DNA from: Thermoplasmatota archaeon
Lineage (GTDB): Archaea > Thermoplasmatota > Thermoplasmata > Thermoplasmatales > GCA-001856825
Reading direction: 5' to 3'
Length of the DNA stretch: 64,000 nt
Assembly: GCA_023379555.1 (NCBI GenBank)
Contig: JAMCQR010000037.1
Span: 1-64,000 of the forward strand
Shown: piece by piece, positions 1-8,497 of the stretch
Layout of the letters: each line of letters opens with the position of its first letter
Position numbering within the stretch: the first letter of the stretch is position 1
Position numbers and translations under genes: made by a program
The notes under the pieces: generated by a model
Told to the model about the DNA's origin: nothing
The model's database searches: none
The model's input: only the letters and a program-made list of their open reading frames with translations

Positions 1-226
1 CATTGCCAAATTTCGCAACGCATTTCCTCCCCTTGCTGTAATTACCCGAGATACTTATTTCGTCCACTGTTTTCCAATTTTTGACATTCTTCACCCGGTC
101 AATGGCATTCTCGAATGCATCAGCGCAGATGGAACAGCAGAAGAACATATTCTCTCCCTCGATCACCCTGTGGTAATCGCCCCATGTCGCGTCGCAGAGG
201 GCACAGCCGCTATAATTTCTTTTCAA
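1..226 (-). CDS. Small cysteine-rich zinc-binding protein, Ta0938-like (partial, runs off the window)
   Basis: The visible 75 codons contain two cysteine knuckles, CALC at residues 8-11 and FCCSIC at about 29-34, a TRASH-like or zinc-ribbon-like arrangement that resembles the Thermoplasma Ta0938 family as I remember it. The only start after an in-frame stop is TTG at 226-224, which lies inside the last codons of the upstream gene and is preceded by a GGGGGA-rich stretch, so translation is probably coupled to that gene. The C-terminus lies outside the window. Zinc binding is inferred from the cysteines; no biochemical role can be assigned. Confidence 0.6.
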   Translation of the reverse strand, partial: MKRNYSGCALCDATWGDYHRVIEGENMFFCCSICADAFENAIDRVKNVKNWKTVDEISISGNYSKGRKCVAKFGN

Positions 227-1094
227 TCTCTCTCCCCCTCTCTAGTCTGCTGCTCAGATATGTATAAAAACGTTCTGTTGACGCCAGGAATGCTGACTGC
301 ACTCTTTCCCTGTCTTCTTTCCCTGTTGCATATTTGTCAATTATCTTGAGGGCGTCCATTGAATGATAGACGTCGGCTTCATATCCTGCCCCGAGGAAAT
401 TCCAGACCTCCTCCGGAAAATTCTCCTTCACATATTCAGGAACAAAATAATTGCAGGTACCTCCCATTTTGACTATGTTCCTGTTTGCAATAAGCTCAAG
501 TGAATGCATCGCTGCCATTCCTTCCAGCCAGGAACGGCTCCTGCAGATTGAATCCCAAAACAATATCGCCTCTTCCGTACCTTTCAGTGGTCTGGAATGT
601 ATTATTTCATCCCTGTTCAGGCCCAGGCTGGTTCCCATCTCAATCAACAATTCAACGTGAGGTTTCTTTCCATTTCCCAGATACTCCTCCTTCACGTTGT
701 CAATCTCATACCTTTGAACCTCTAGTATGTCCGAATTGCTGGCGATTGCGAGACAGCTCTTAACCCACTGTCTCAGGAAATGGTAATGCTCGATGGCATA
801 TCCAGCAAGTACGTAACTGGATGGCCTCTGCATCTCAAGTATGAATGGATGGGGTGAAGGGCCGTAGAACGTCCTGATGAACTTCGAGACGATCCAGTCA
901 AAAAGAACACCGGGCGAATGGAAAAATTTATTGAATTCCTGGGCGAGTTCACCTTCAGTCAGGGAATGAATGCCAATGTTTCTGTTAAGCCACATTACGT
1001 GTTTTGGATCACTCTTTCCTGCGAGGTCGTAGAAGTGCGAAGCCAAGCCATCTATTCCTCCCGTCTCTGCAAGACATATTGGGCAGTGTATCAT
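210..1094 (-). CDS. Haem-oxygenase-fold (TenA/PqqC-like) protein with N-terminal C2H2 zinc knuckle
   Basis: This 294-residue protein starts with a C-x2-C-x12-H-x11-H arrangement (residues 4-32) that looks like a zinc finger. A helical domain follows, with acidic and histidine motifs typical of the haem-oxygenase/TenA/PqqC-like fold: EEYLGNGKKPH near 135, MHSLELIAN near 196 and DVYHSMDAL near 241. Such proteins can be diiron oxidases, thiaminase relatives or cofactor-synthesis enzymes. The ligand set here is incomplete compared with characterised diiron members, so a catalytic role is only a possibility. It overlaps the downstream Ta0938-like gene by 17 nt, suggesting the two act together. The function is unknown. 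Confidence 0.6.
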   Translation of the reverse strand: MIHCPICLAETGGIDGLASHFYDLAGKSDPKHVMWLNRNIGIHSLTEGELAQEFNKFFHSPGVLFDWIVSKFIRTFYGPSPHPFILEMQRPSSYVLAGYAIEHYHFLRQWVKSCLAIASNSDILEVQRYEIDNVKEEYLGNGKKPHVELLIEMGTSLGLNRDEIIHSRPLKGTEEAILFWDSICRSRSWLEGMAAMHSLELIANRNIVKMGGTCNYFVPEYVKENFPEEVWNFLGAGYEADVYHSMDALKIIDKYATGKEDRERVQSAFLASTERFYTYLSSRLERGREIEKKL

Positions 1095-1185
1095 TACTTG
1101 TTTACTTTATTTTAGAATAATAAACTTACCTGATGCAAAGCACTAACTCATTCCAGACGCTGGTTGGAAGGAGCCCTGATACAAA

Positions 1186-2334
1186 TCAGCTGTGTATTTT
1201 TTCCCACATTTTCCTTGCAAGGTTCCCGTCGTACTTGAATTTATTGTAAACGTCTTCAGCCTTCTCCCTGGCCGCCCTGTGATCCTGGAGCATCATGTTC
1301 AGCTTTTCAGCCAGTATTTTCTTTATTTCACCCGTCAACATTCTGCCTGATGAATATTCTTCCCGAATCCTCTCTATCTCCCCATCATCCTCCTCAAACA
1401 GGTAATAAAGCCACTGATAAGGGACGTCAACATCGAGGTTGGCACCGTGCTTTCTTTGAAGTTCAGTGGTTGCCTGTCCTCCTGAAAACGCATACTTCAT
1501 TATCTTCTTCTCGACAATCTTTGGCCCATCCGACAGGTAGATCGCTGAATCGGGAACAGAGGAACTCATCTTCCCGTCAGGGCTTGTGAGAGGCGGCAGG
1601 AACTTCCCGTGTATCTGGGAAGCCTTGTAGAAACCAAGGGATTCTGCAATGTCTCTCTGCAATCTCCAGTATGGGTCCTGGTCGATGGCAGCCGGAATAA
1701 GGCATCTCCTCTTCTCGAACATTGTGGGGACAATCTGAAGGGCGGGATAAAATATCATTCCAATGTTGGAACTATTGTCAAATCCAAACGTGGCCTTAAC
1801 TTCAGAAAAATTGAGCTTCTTCGCCACTTTTATTGCAAGCGGATACATATTCCTGATGTATTCGGAATCCTGGAATATGAATGTTTTTTCAGGATTGAAG
1901 CCGACCGCGATGATATCAAGTATATTCTGGCGGGACCACTCTCCGGTCTTTTCCAGGGTGTAGTCGGGATTCCTCATGAATTTCTCGTCGTCCGTTATTT
2001 CTATGTAGACGTCCACGTCAAATATGTCCTGCAGCCACTTCGTGAACAGGAAGGGAACAAGGTGGCCGATGTGCATCCCAAGTGAAGGGGCCCTTCCTGT
2101 ATACAGGAAGAAACCAATACCTTCTCTGTAATCCCTCAATATCAGATCGAGGTCCCTGTGGGAAAAGAAAATGTTCCTTCTCAACATCACATGCATCCTT
2201 CCATTGGCGTAGGATGAAATGTCATTTCTGATGCTTTCAGTGACTTTCTGGGTGCCAAATTGTTTTATGAGTTTATCGTAATCCACCCTGCCAGATACTT
2301 CCCAAGGAGTGATTCTATTGGTTCCGTTTTCCAC
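1186..2334 (-). CDS. trpS: Tryptophan--tRNA ligase (TrpRS)
   Basis: Class I aminoacyl-tRNA synthetase that charges tRNA-Trp. The 382-residue length suits archaeal TrpRS. The N-terminus carries the archaeal/eukaryotic TPWEVSG motif near residue 10, the HIGH signature appears as GMHIGH at 86-91, and the KMSKS loop appears as DGKMSSS near residue 254. The start is GTG at 2334; an AT-rich TATA-like stretch lies about 25 nt upstream, consistent with a leaderless transcript. The gene stands alone, 91 nt from the haem-oxygenase-fold gene on the same strand. Confidence 0.96.
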   Translation of the reverse strand: MENGTNRITPWEVSGRVDYDKLIKQFGTQKVTESIRNDISSYANGRMHVMLRRNIFFSHRDLDLILRDYREGIGFFLYTGRAPSLGMHIGHLVPFLFTKWLQDIFDVDVYIEITDDEKFMRNPDYTLEKTGEWSRQNILDIIAVGFNPEKTFIFQDSEYIRNMYPLAIKVAKKLNFSEVKATFGFDNSSNIGMIFYPALQIVPTMFEKRRCLIPAAIDQDPYWRLQRDIAESLGFYKASQIHGKFLPPLTSPDGKMSSSVPDSAIYLSDGPKIVEKKIMKYAFSGGQATTELQRKHGANLDVDVPYQWLYYLFEEDDGEIERIREEYSSGRMLTGEIKKILAEKLNMMLQDHRAAREKAEDVYNKFKYDGNLARKMWEKIHS

Positions 2335-2644
2335 TCAAGTTCATCAAGACATCGAATAAAATGATTATTGGTAATGCGTGCGTGGCAGTCACTCTCAGAG
2401 AACCTTGGAAAATGCAGTGAAATGTAATCCCATCGCACAGGCGAGCGTCCCTCACTTTCAAATCGCTGTGGAATCTTTTCATGAGCATCCACAGTGACCT
2501 TCCCCCATATCCTGATAAATTTCTGCTTAAACACGGAGACACATATTCCTTCCATTGACGAAAAATTGATACAGAGATACATTATATAACAACACTGCAA
2601 GAAAAATACTCCAGGGGGAGATAACGAAGAAAGGAGTGTTCCGA
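2335..2644. other. Intergenic region between trpS and the metF-like operon
   Basis: The stretch separates divergent trpS and the metF-like operon. It contains a symmetrical TATA-like box at 2582-2589. It also holds the 5' part of a possible 96-codon minus-strand frame (2265-2555, ATG at 2555) with a protein-like composition (for example KQKFIRIWGKVTV). That frame would overlap the trpS start by 70 nt, and its second half uses CGA/CGC arginine codons that are rare elsewhere here, so it is not called as a gene. No RNA gene or repeat was recognised. Confidence 0.3.
2582..2589. promoter_or_regulatory. Symmetrical TATA-like box upstream of the metF-like operon
   Basis: TTATATAA is a perfect palindrome. 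On the plus strand it predicts a start of transcription near 2612, about 30 nt before the 44-codon frame at 2645. On the minus strand it could drive the possible frame starting at 2555. Confidence 0.4.
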
Positions 2645-2779
2645 ATGAACGACTGCGGAGATGGTTTCGGCGGTCCAACTGAGAATGAGTATGGCCACGA
2701 ACTGTCGCTGAAACAGGAACCCCCTCTCCCTCAGGATAAAGAGGATGCCAGGACATCAGTGATGCAAAAATGGTGGTAG
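2645..2779 (+). CDS. Possible 44-residue leader protein, first cistron of the metF-like operon
   Basis: ATG at 2645 follows an AAGGAG Shine-Dalgarno-like motif by 8 nt and lies about 55 nt after a TATA-like box. The 44-codon frame is polar and acidic, with a glycine-rich N-terminus (MNDCGDGFGGPTENEYG) and a WW end. Its stop at 2777-2779 overlaps the start of the MetF-like gene at 2770, an arrangement typical of coupled translation. Without it the next gene would have an oddly long leader of about 155 nt. No family is recognised, so it may be a small protein or a coupling device. Confidence 0.4.
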   Translation: MNDCGDGFGGPTENEYGHELSLKQEPPLPQDKEDARTSVMQKWW

Positions 2780-3777
2780 ATGGACAGATATCATTCAAGG
2801 ACAGGCTGAAAACAAGGCCATTGATATTCACGGCAATTCCACTGAGGGATAACAAGACAGGAGACCCGAAGCACGACGATAAAATACTGAAAAACCTCGA
2901 AACGAGAAAGGAAGAACTGAGAAAGTCACTGGAGAACTATTCAAGGCTCACGGCAATCAGCGTACCAGAACTGGTGGAGGAAAATCACGAGGGGAAACCG
3001 CGTTACAACAGCATTTATACGAGGGCGCTTTCCAGAGGGGTTGCAGATTTGCTCCACGTGGATTCCATTGTCAACAAGGTGATTGCCCACGCTGAAAGTT
3101 TCGAGAAGTTTGTAGAATGGATGATGGAAACGTCGTCACTTGGAATAAGCAACATAATTTTCGTTGGGGGTAATACGAGGCACCATCGTTACCCAGGGCC
3201 CACTGTTTCGGAGGCAAACATTATAGCAACTCATCTTTCCAGGAAGCATCCTCCATGGGACATAACAATAGGGAACATTTCTCTCCCGGAAAGAGCAGAG
3301 GAGGCAAAAAGGATGCTCTTCAAGACGATAGCAGGCGCACAGTTTTTCACCACGCAGATGCTCTTCACTGACAAGCAGATAATCGATTTGCTGCTGGATT
3401 ACGGAAAGCAGTGTTCCAAGGCGGGCATCGAGCCAGCGACTGTAATCCTCAGCTTTGCCCCGCTCCGGGGGACTGCAGACCTCAATCTTCTGGATTTCCT
3501 GGGAGTCGATTTACCATATTCTGCGGAGTCGTACATCCTGGAGAAGGGAGAAAGCTTCGATGCAATAAACAGATCCATTCTCAATTCCTTGGCGATTTAC
3601 AGGAAGGTTGTGGCCGTTATGGAGGAACTGAAGTCCTACGTTCCCATAGGAATAAATGTGGAACAGCTGACAAAGTCAAATTTGAATGCATCAGTGGAAA
3701 TGCTGAATTTCTTTGAAAGGGCAATAGACATGAAAAGTGAAGAAATTGCTGAACTGATATCGACGATTAAGGTATGA
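2770..3777 (+). CDS. Methylenetetrahydrofolate reductase-like TIM-barrel protein (MetF superfamily)
   Basis: The 335-residue protein fits the FAD-linked MTHFR fold. It has an early PLIFTAIPLRD strand, a mid-region strand IIFVGGN followed by an HHRYPGPTV loop, and AGAQFFTTQMLF near residue 195, matching the conserved GADFIITQLFF region of MetF. In this family the reaction reduces 5,10-methylene-H4folate or an archaeal equivalent to the methyl form. The usual catalytic Glu of MetF is not obvious, so substrate and activity are uncertain. The start overlaps the end of the small upstream frame, and the gene ends about 90 nt before a convergent small zinc-protein gene. Confidence 0.75.
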   Translation: MVVDGQISFKDRLKTRPLIFTAIPLRDNKTGDPKHDDKILKNLETRKEELRKSLENYSRLTAISVPELVEENHEGKPRYNSIYTRALSRGVADLLHVDSIVNKVIAHAESFEKFVEWMMETSSLGISNIIFVGGNTRHHRYPGPTVSEANIIATHLSRKHPPWDITIGNISLPERAEEAKRMLFKTIAGAQFFTTQMLFTDKQIIDLLLDYGKQCSKAGIEPATVILSFAPLRGTADLNLLDFLGVDLPYSAESYILEKGESFDAINRSILNSLAIYRKVVAVMEELKSYVPIGINVEQLTKSNLNASVEMLNFFERAIDMKSEEIAELISTIKV

Positions 3778-3870
3778 CTGAGGATAAATCAAAAAACTGT
3801 CATAGACCAGAATGTGCGTAAAAGAGTTAAAGATTGAAAAATTGAGAAGATGGATAACTCTTCTGATCCT

Positions 3871-4170
3871 TCATGGAACAAGGGTCACGCTAAACTCAAG
3901 ATCTGCTGCCTCAGTTGGAATCTTTGGGTCTACAAGTATTCTGAAAGGGCTGTTTTTCTTGGGGCAGAAAGCATCTACCTCAAAGACCGGAACCTTTACT
4001 ATGCTTCCACCCACTGTCTCCTCAATCACCATCCGTGTGTAATAATTCTCCTGGTGGACTTCCGTCAAGGATTCCTTTTTCTCGTTATATTTCACCTTCA
4101 CCCTGTAATTGTGATTGAAATCGCAGAGGGGGCATTTGACTGAATTGATATTCAGTTCAACTTCATTCAT
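3871..4170 (-). CDS. Small zinc-binding protein, conserved hypothetical
   Basis: This protein of about 99 residues has CPLC near residue 13 and a second, weaker knuckle FCP near residue 69, suggesting a single zinc site. The rest is beta-rich with no membrane segment. I chose ATG 4170; a TTG three codons upstream (4179) is an alternative. The gene is divergent from pyruvate kinase, with a 78-nt AT-rich intergenic stretch containing promoter-like sequence for both. The function is not recognised. Confidence 0.6.
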   Translation of the reverse strand: MNEVELNINSVKCPLCDFNHNYRVKVKYNEKKESLTEVHQENYYTRMVIEETVGGSIVKVPVFEVDAFCPKKNSPFRILVDPKIPTEAADLEFSVTLVP

Positions 4171-4248
4171 GGCTCTCAATATTCAACGCGTAAATAACAG
4201 TTATGAAAGTTCAAAGAACATTTTTTATCGACGACGTATTCAATTCCC

Positions 4249-5907
4249 ATGAACAGAGCAAGATTCATTGTGACCGTGGGCCCGTCAAGTTTCAGTTATG
4301 ACAAAATGTTATCCATGATTCAGAACGGTGCCCTTTCATTCAGGGTAAATACCGCCCACGTGGAGGCGGATTACGTTACGAAGGTCAGGAGGGTATTGGA
4401 CGAAATAATAGAAGATACCAAGTTATTCCCATCCCTCCTCCTTGATCTCAAGGGGCCGGAGATAAGGATCAGATTCAGGGGAGGGGAGAGCTATGATTTC
4501 GTTGCAGGGAAGGAATATGAAATTGGGGAGGGGGAAGGTCATGACCTCTTCATAAACCAGAAGGGAATACTTTCCAACCTTGACAAAGGTGACGAAATAT
4601 TGCTCAACGACGGCAGGATCAGGATGAGTTTAACCTCGGGAGGAGGGGAAACAATCAAAGCTAGATCGAGTGATACCGGTAATATAAGAATGAATTCAAG
4701 GGTGAACATACCTGGAAAGGTGCTGAACCTCGGCAGCCTGACTGACAGAGACAGGGAATTTGTTGCAACCGGGATAAGGGAAGGAGTGGAATATTTTGCT
4801 CTTTCTTTCGTTCAGGATTCCAAAAACGTGGAGGAGTTGCGGAACCTTATCAGGGAGCTTGGAGGGGATCAGTTCATCATATCCAAAATTGAAACTTCCT
4901 CGGGGGTAAGGAACATCGAGAGCATTCTGAGGGCATCCGATATGATAATGATCGCAAGGGGGGACCTTGGAGTCGAGATGCCCCTGCAGGAAATTGCAAT
5001 AACGCAGAAAAACCTGATAGGGAAGGCGCATAAATACGGCATACCGTCGATAGTCGCGACTCAGATTCTGGAATCGATGGTGGAAAATGAAACGCCTACC
5101 AGGGCAGAAATATCTGACATAACAAATGCCATCATTGACAATGCGGACATTCTGATGCTTTCAGACGAGACGGCAATCGGTAAGAATCCAATCCAATCAG
5201 TGAATACACTTTACGAGGTAACGAAATACGTAGAATCAAAGATCAAGGACTTCCCGGAACCAGATGAATTCTATGGGAATCAGGTGGCTTATTCCCTCTC
5301 GAAATCTGCAAAGATCATATCAGAGGATATAGGAGCAGACATTCTTGTACTCACGAGGTCCGGAAATACGGTCAAGATGCTATCCGCCCTCAGGCCCAAG
5401 GGAAAGATTTATGTCATAACTCCCAGCGCCAGAATGGAAAGAAAACTGAGCCTGTTCAATAATGTTTTCCCCGTCCACATCGAAAATCTGGGAAACAACC
5501 TGGACGGAGTCATGGATGAGGTCAAGAAAGTCGGTATATTCAGGAAGGGGGAAATTCTGGTTACAACCTCAGGGGAGGGATACTTCACATTCGGTGGCAC
5601 GAATGACATAAGGGTGGAGGTAATAGGGAAGTTCATTGGAAGAGGATATTCGAAGGGGAAAACGGTGGAAGGGAGGGTTACCTACAATCCTGATGGCGGA
5701 GGCGAGATACTTGTCACTGACCAAGGGAGACTACCAGACAATTATGAATTCCGGGCAGTGATATTTGAAAACAGGCCGTTGCCTTCTACAGTTGAGCACC
5801 TCCTTGAAAAGGTCAACTGCGTGCTCGTATCTACCATTTTCAAGAACAAGCCAGCGGAAGGCGAAAAAGTTTACATCGAGGCGAGGACAGGGATCATCTA
5901 TCAATAA
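4249..5907 (+). CDS. pyk: Pyruvate kinase with C-terminal extension
   Basis: Converts phosphoenolpyruvate and ADP to pyruvate and ATP, the last step of glycolysis. Signature segments are TVGPSS at residues 9-14, DLKGPEIR, SKIETSSG, ARGDLGVE with the metal-binding acid, VATQILESM and PTRAEISD. At 552 residues it is longer than the usual 450-480. The last 80 or so residues, from GRGYSKGKTVEGRV, look like the PEP-utiliser-like swivelling domain found at the end of some bacterial pyruvate kinases. The potassium-site residues are unusual: the RLNFSHG motif reads FRVNTAH, and Thr and Thr of the DTKGPEIRT segment are Leu and Ile while the Glu is kept. A TATA-like ATTTTTTATC lies about 25 nt before ATG. 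Confidence 0.92.
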   Translation: MNRARFIVTVGPSSFSYDKMLSMIQNGALSFRVNTAHVEADYVTKVRRVLDEIIEDTKLFPSLLLDLKGPEIRIRFRGGESYDFVAGKEYEIGEGEGHDLFINQKGILSNLDKGDEILLNDGRIRMSLTSGGGETIKARSSDTGNIRMNSRVNIPGKVLNLGSLTDRDREFVATGIREGVEYFALSFVQDSKNVEELRNLIRELGGDQFIISKIETSSGVRNIESILRASDMIMIARGDLGVEMPLQEIAITQKNLIGKAHKYGIPSIVATQILESMVENETPTRAEISDITNAIIDNADILMLSDETAIGKNPIQSVNTLYEVTKYVESKIKDFPEPDEFYGNQVAYSLSKSAKIISEDIGADILVLTRSGNTVKMLSALRPKGKIYVITPSARMERKLSLFNNVFPVHIENLGNNLDGVMDEVKKVGIFRKGEILVTTSGEGYFTFGGTNDIRVEVIGKFIGRGYSKGKTVEGRVTYNPDGGGEILVTDQGRLPDNYEFRAVIFENRPLPSTVEHLLEKVNCVLVSTIFKNKPAEGEKVYIEARTGIIYQ

Positions 5908-6014
5908 TATTTTAGCTAAAGTGACCATACACCACCATCACTGAGAAAATTGGCATAGGATACAGATTCAAGAGGATCGCAGACATAGCATCTAGAGGAG
6001 GGAAGGTACCTCCG

Positions 6015-6842
6015 GTGTACCTTTTCGTAGCCTACATCCTGCCGGGCGCGGTATTCGTTTACAGGGTTATGGGTCATTTTGAATGGGTACCTTTCGTCCT
6101 GGTTTCCGTATCAATTCTCCCCCTGATGGTTGCGACAAATCTTTATGATGACTACTTTGACATGAAATATGGATATGATAGGCCAGACTCCCCTAACACC
6201 ACCTACAGGAAACACCCGGTATACTTCCACGGGGTCAACAGTACCTATCTGCTGAAATGGGCAATAGTTGCATCAGCAATCTATTTCGCTCTTTTCACGA
6301 CTCTGGCATTCTTTCTGGGCGCCGCTTTACTCGCGATAGCTGTTTTAGGCTTCATCCTTGCATATGGCTATACGGGTCCGCCATTTGGCTATAAATATCT
6401 GGGAATCGGCGGGATAGGAGTCTTCCTTTCGACAATACTGATCTCCATGATGATCTTTTATTCAGAAGCCCACTATATTCCAGCATCCGACGTACTGTTT
6501 TCAATCCCGTACGCCGTAATATTGCTCCCGGTCCTGTTCCTGGGGGACTTCAGGGATATGGAGTACGACAGAAAGCTGGGGTTCAGAACACAGCCGAATC
6601 TGATGGGAAGGAAATGGTCCCTCAGGTATCCAACGATAATATTCATCATCTTTTTCGCTTTGCTCCTGCTCTACATTGCTCTGGGGATCTACCCGATCCT
6701 GTCTATCTTGGAATTAGTCACGGTTCCGATTGTCTTCTATTCACTCAGGAAATGGTCCGGGATGCCCACCTACAGGATAGAGAATTTCATGGGGAATGTG
6801 ATCTTCCTCTGCCTTGCAATCCTTTCAGTTCTGTTGCTGTGA
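6015..6842 (+). CDS. UbiA-family prenyltransferase (membrane)
   Basis: Integral membrane enzyme that joins a polyprenyl chain to an aromatic or other acceptor, as in quinone or lipid synthesis. The two Asp-rich motifs of the family are present: NLYDDYFDMKYG near residue 44 and GDFRDMEYDRK near residue 180, with about eight hydrophobic helices between and around them. The shown start is GTG 6015, the first canonical codon, with GGAGGG about 13 nt upstream. However, the frame stays open back to 5925 and reads like a UbiA N-terminus (GYRFKRIADIASRGGKVPPV), so the real start may be upstream and non-canonical. MenA-like menaquinone synthesis is plausible but unproven. It converges with the aldehyde dehydrogenase gene. 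Confidence 0.85.
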   Translation: MYLFVAYILPGAVFVYRVMGHFEWVPFVLVSVSILPLMVATNLYDDYFDMKYGYDRPDSPNTTYRKHPVYFHGVNSTYLLKWAIVASAIYFALFTTLAFFLGAALLAIAVLGFILAYGYTGPPFGYKYLGIGGIGVFLSTILISMMIFYSEAHYIPASDVLFSIPYAVILLPVLFLGDFRDMEYDRKLGFRTQPNLMGRKWSLRYPTIIFIIFFALLLLYIALGIYPILSILELVTVPIVFYSLRKWSGMPTYRIENFMGNVIFLCLAILSVLLL

Positions 6843-6843
6843 A

Positions 6844-8352
6844 TCACCTGTTTTCCCCGTAAATCTGGTAGTACCAGCTTTTCCTTACATTGCCAGTGAG
6901 GTCGACGTACACATGCTTCAATGTCGTGAATTCCTCAAGAGAGTACTTTGAGGTGGAAGCCCCGAAGCCTGACCTTTTCATTGGGGACCATGGCATCTCA
7001 GAAGGGATGGGTGCGTGGTCATTTATCCAGACGGTTCCGAACCTGAGGTCACGGGACGCCATCATGGCCTTTCTGACGTCCTTAGTCCATACTGAAGACC
7101 CGAGCCCATAACTAACATCGTTTGCCTTCTCAATGACCTCCTGGTACGTCTTGAATTTTATTATAACAGGAACCGGACCAAAGATTTCCTCCTGGACAAT
7201 CCTCGCCTTGTTGTTGTCGGTTTCTATCACCACTGGCTTGATGAAGAATCCCTCGAATGAATCCATCTCCTCCGACTCATCAAGAACAATATTACCTTCC
7301 TTCCTGCCTATTTCCACATATTTCCTCACCCTCCCCAGCTGCTCCTCTGATATCAATGGTCCGAGATCATTTGTTTGAACCGTGGGGTCTCCCACCTTTA
7401 TCTTCTTTACCTTTTCAATGTAGTATTTCTTGAATTTGTCATAGATTGATTCGTGAACGTATATTCTCGCAGCAGCGGAACAATCCTGCCCATTGTTGAT
7501 GAACGCACCCACAACAGCACCTTCAGTCGCTGCATCCAGATCTGCATCGTCAAATACGATGAACGGAGCTTTCCCTCCCAGTTCCATGGAGAGTCTCTTG
7601 ACCGTGCCGGATGATATATTGGAGATTGTCCTGCCTACTTCATTCGAGCCAGTAAATGCAATCATATCCACGTCCTGGTTTCTAGCCAGCTCCTCCCCCA
7701 CGATTTTTCCAGATCCAGTCACAACATTGAAGACTCCCTTTGGCAGTCCAATCTCCTTCACCGCTTCTGCCAGCATGAGAGTGGTCACAGGAGTGTAGGA
7801 GGCCGGTTTCACCACAACTGTGTTTCCAGCTGCAATTGCAGGTATTGCCCTCCATCCCACCATCATGAGTGGGTAATTCCATGGAGTAATTGCTCCGACC
7901 ACTCCTACTGGCTCCCGTCTGAGAATGCTGGTCCCTTCCGAAACGTATTCACCCGCTGAAACTCCCTCAATTACCCTTGAAGCGCCGGCAAAGAACTTCA
8001 GATTATCTATTGTGTAGGCTACGTCATAGTCAAAGACCTGCTTCGAAGGTTTCCCCGTATTCTGCAATTCTGCTTCCCCAAAGGCCCTCAACCTCTCCTC
8101 AAGCAACCGGGCAAGTTTCATTATGAATTCTGCTCGAGCAGCAGGAGACAATTTAGGCCACTCGCCTTTATCAAACGCGCGCCTGGCCGCCTCGACTGCA
8201 GCCCTTGTATCCTCTTCGGTTCCCCTTTGTATATCAGCAATTACCTTGCCATTCGCAGGGTTGATTATTTCCTGCGATTCTCCTCCTACCGACTCTACCC
8301 ATTCATTATTGATGAACAGACCAAAGCTTCTCGTTTGAGATGACACTATCAT
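6844..8352 (-). CDS. NAD(P)-dependent aldehyde dehydrogenase, aminobutyraldehyde/betaine-aldehyde type
   Basis: At 502 residues this is a complete class 3-type ALDH. TPWNYP near 156 carries the oxyanion Asn, MELGGKAP at 256-263 carries the general-base Glu257, and NNGQDCSAAAR carries the catalytic Cys291. The GQDC-x-AA-x-RIY segment closely resembles E. coli PatD (gamma-aminobutyraldehyde dehydrogenase), suggesting oxidation of an amino-aldehyde such as the putrescine product to GABA. Substrate is inferred from family resemblance and from nearby GABA-type aminotransferase genes. It is transcribed alone; the 145-nt upstream gap is AT-rich. Confidence 0.88.
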   Translation of the reverse strand: MIVSSQTRSFGLFINNEWVESVGGESQEIINPANGKVIADIQRGTEEDTRAAVEAARRAFDKGEWPKLSPAARAEFIMKLARLLEERLRAFGEAELQNTGKPSKQVFDYDVAYTIDNLKFFAGASRVIEGVSAGEYVSEGTSILRREPVGVVGAITPWNYPLMMVGWRAIPAIAAGNTVVVKPASYTPVTTLMLAEAVKEIGLPKGVFNVVTGSGKIVGEELARNQDVDMIAFTGSNEVGRTISNISSGTVKRLSMELGGKAPFIVFDDADLDAATEGAVVGAFINNGQDCSAAARIYVHESIYDKFKKYYIEKVKKIKVGDPTVQTNDLGPLISEEQLGRVRKYVEIGRKEGNIVLDESEEMDSFEGFFIKPVVIETDNNKARIVQEEIFGPVPVIIKFKTYQEVIEKANDVSYGLGSSVWTKDVRKAMMASRDLRFGTVWINDHAPIPSEMPWSPMKRSGFGASTSKYSLEEFTTLKHVYVDLTGNVRKSWYYQIYGENR

Positions 8353-8497
8353 TCAATCTAGAAGACATTATAAATTTAACGATAGATCACTCTTTTCAAA
8401 AAAAAGTGGAAGGAACCATGCAGACCGGTCACCTTATTATATTTACCGGAAACAAATTCTTGGGGGAGCCATCAAGGAGAAAGATACTTTGAAAGAC

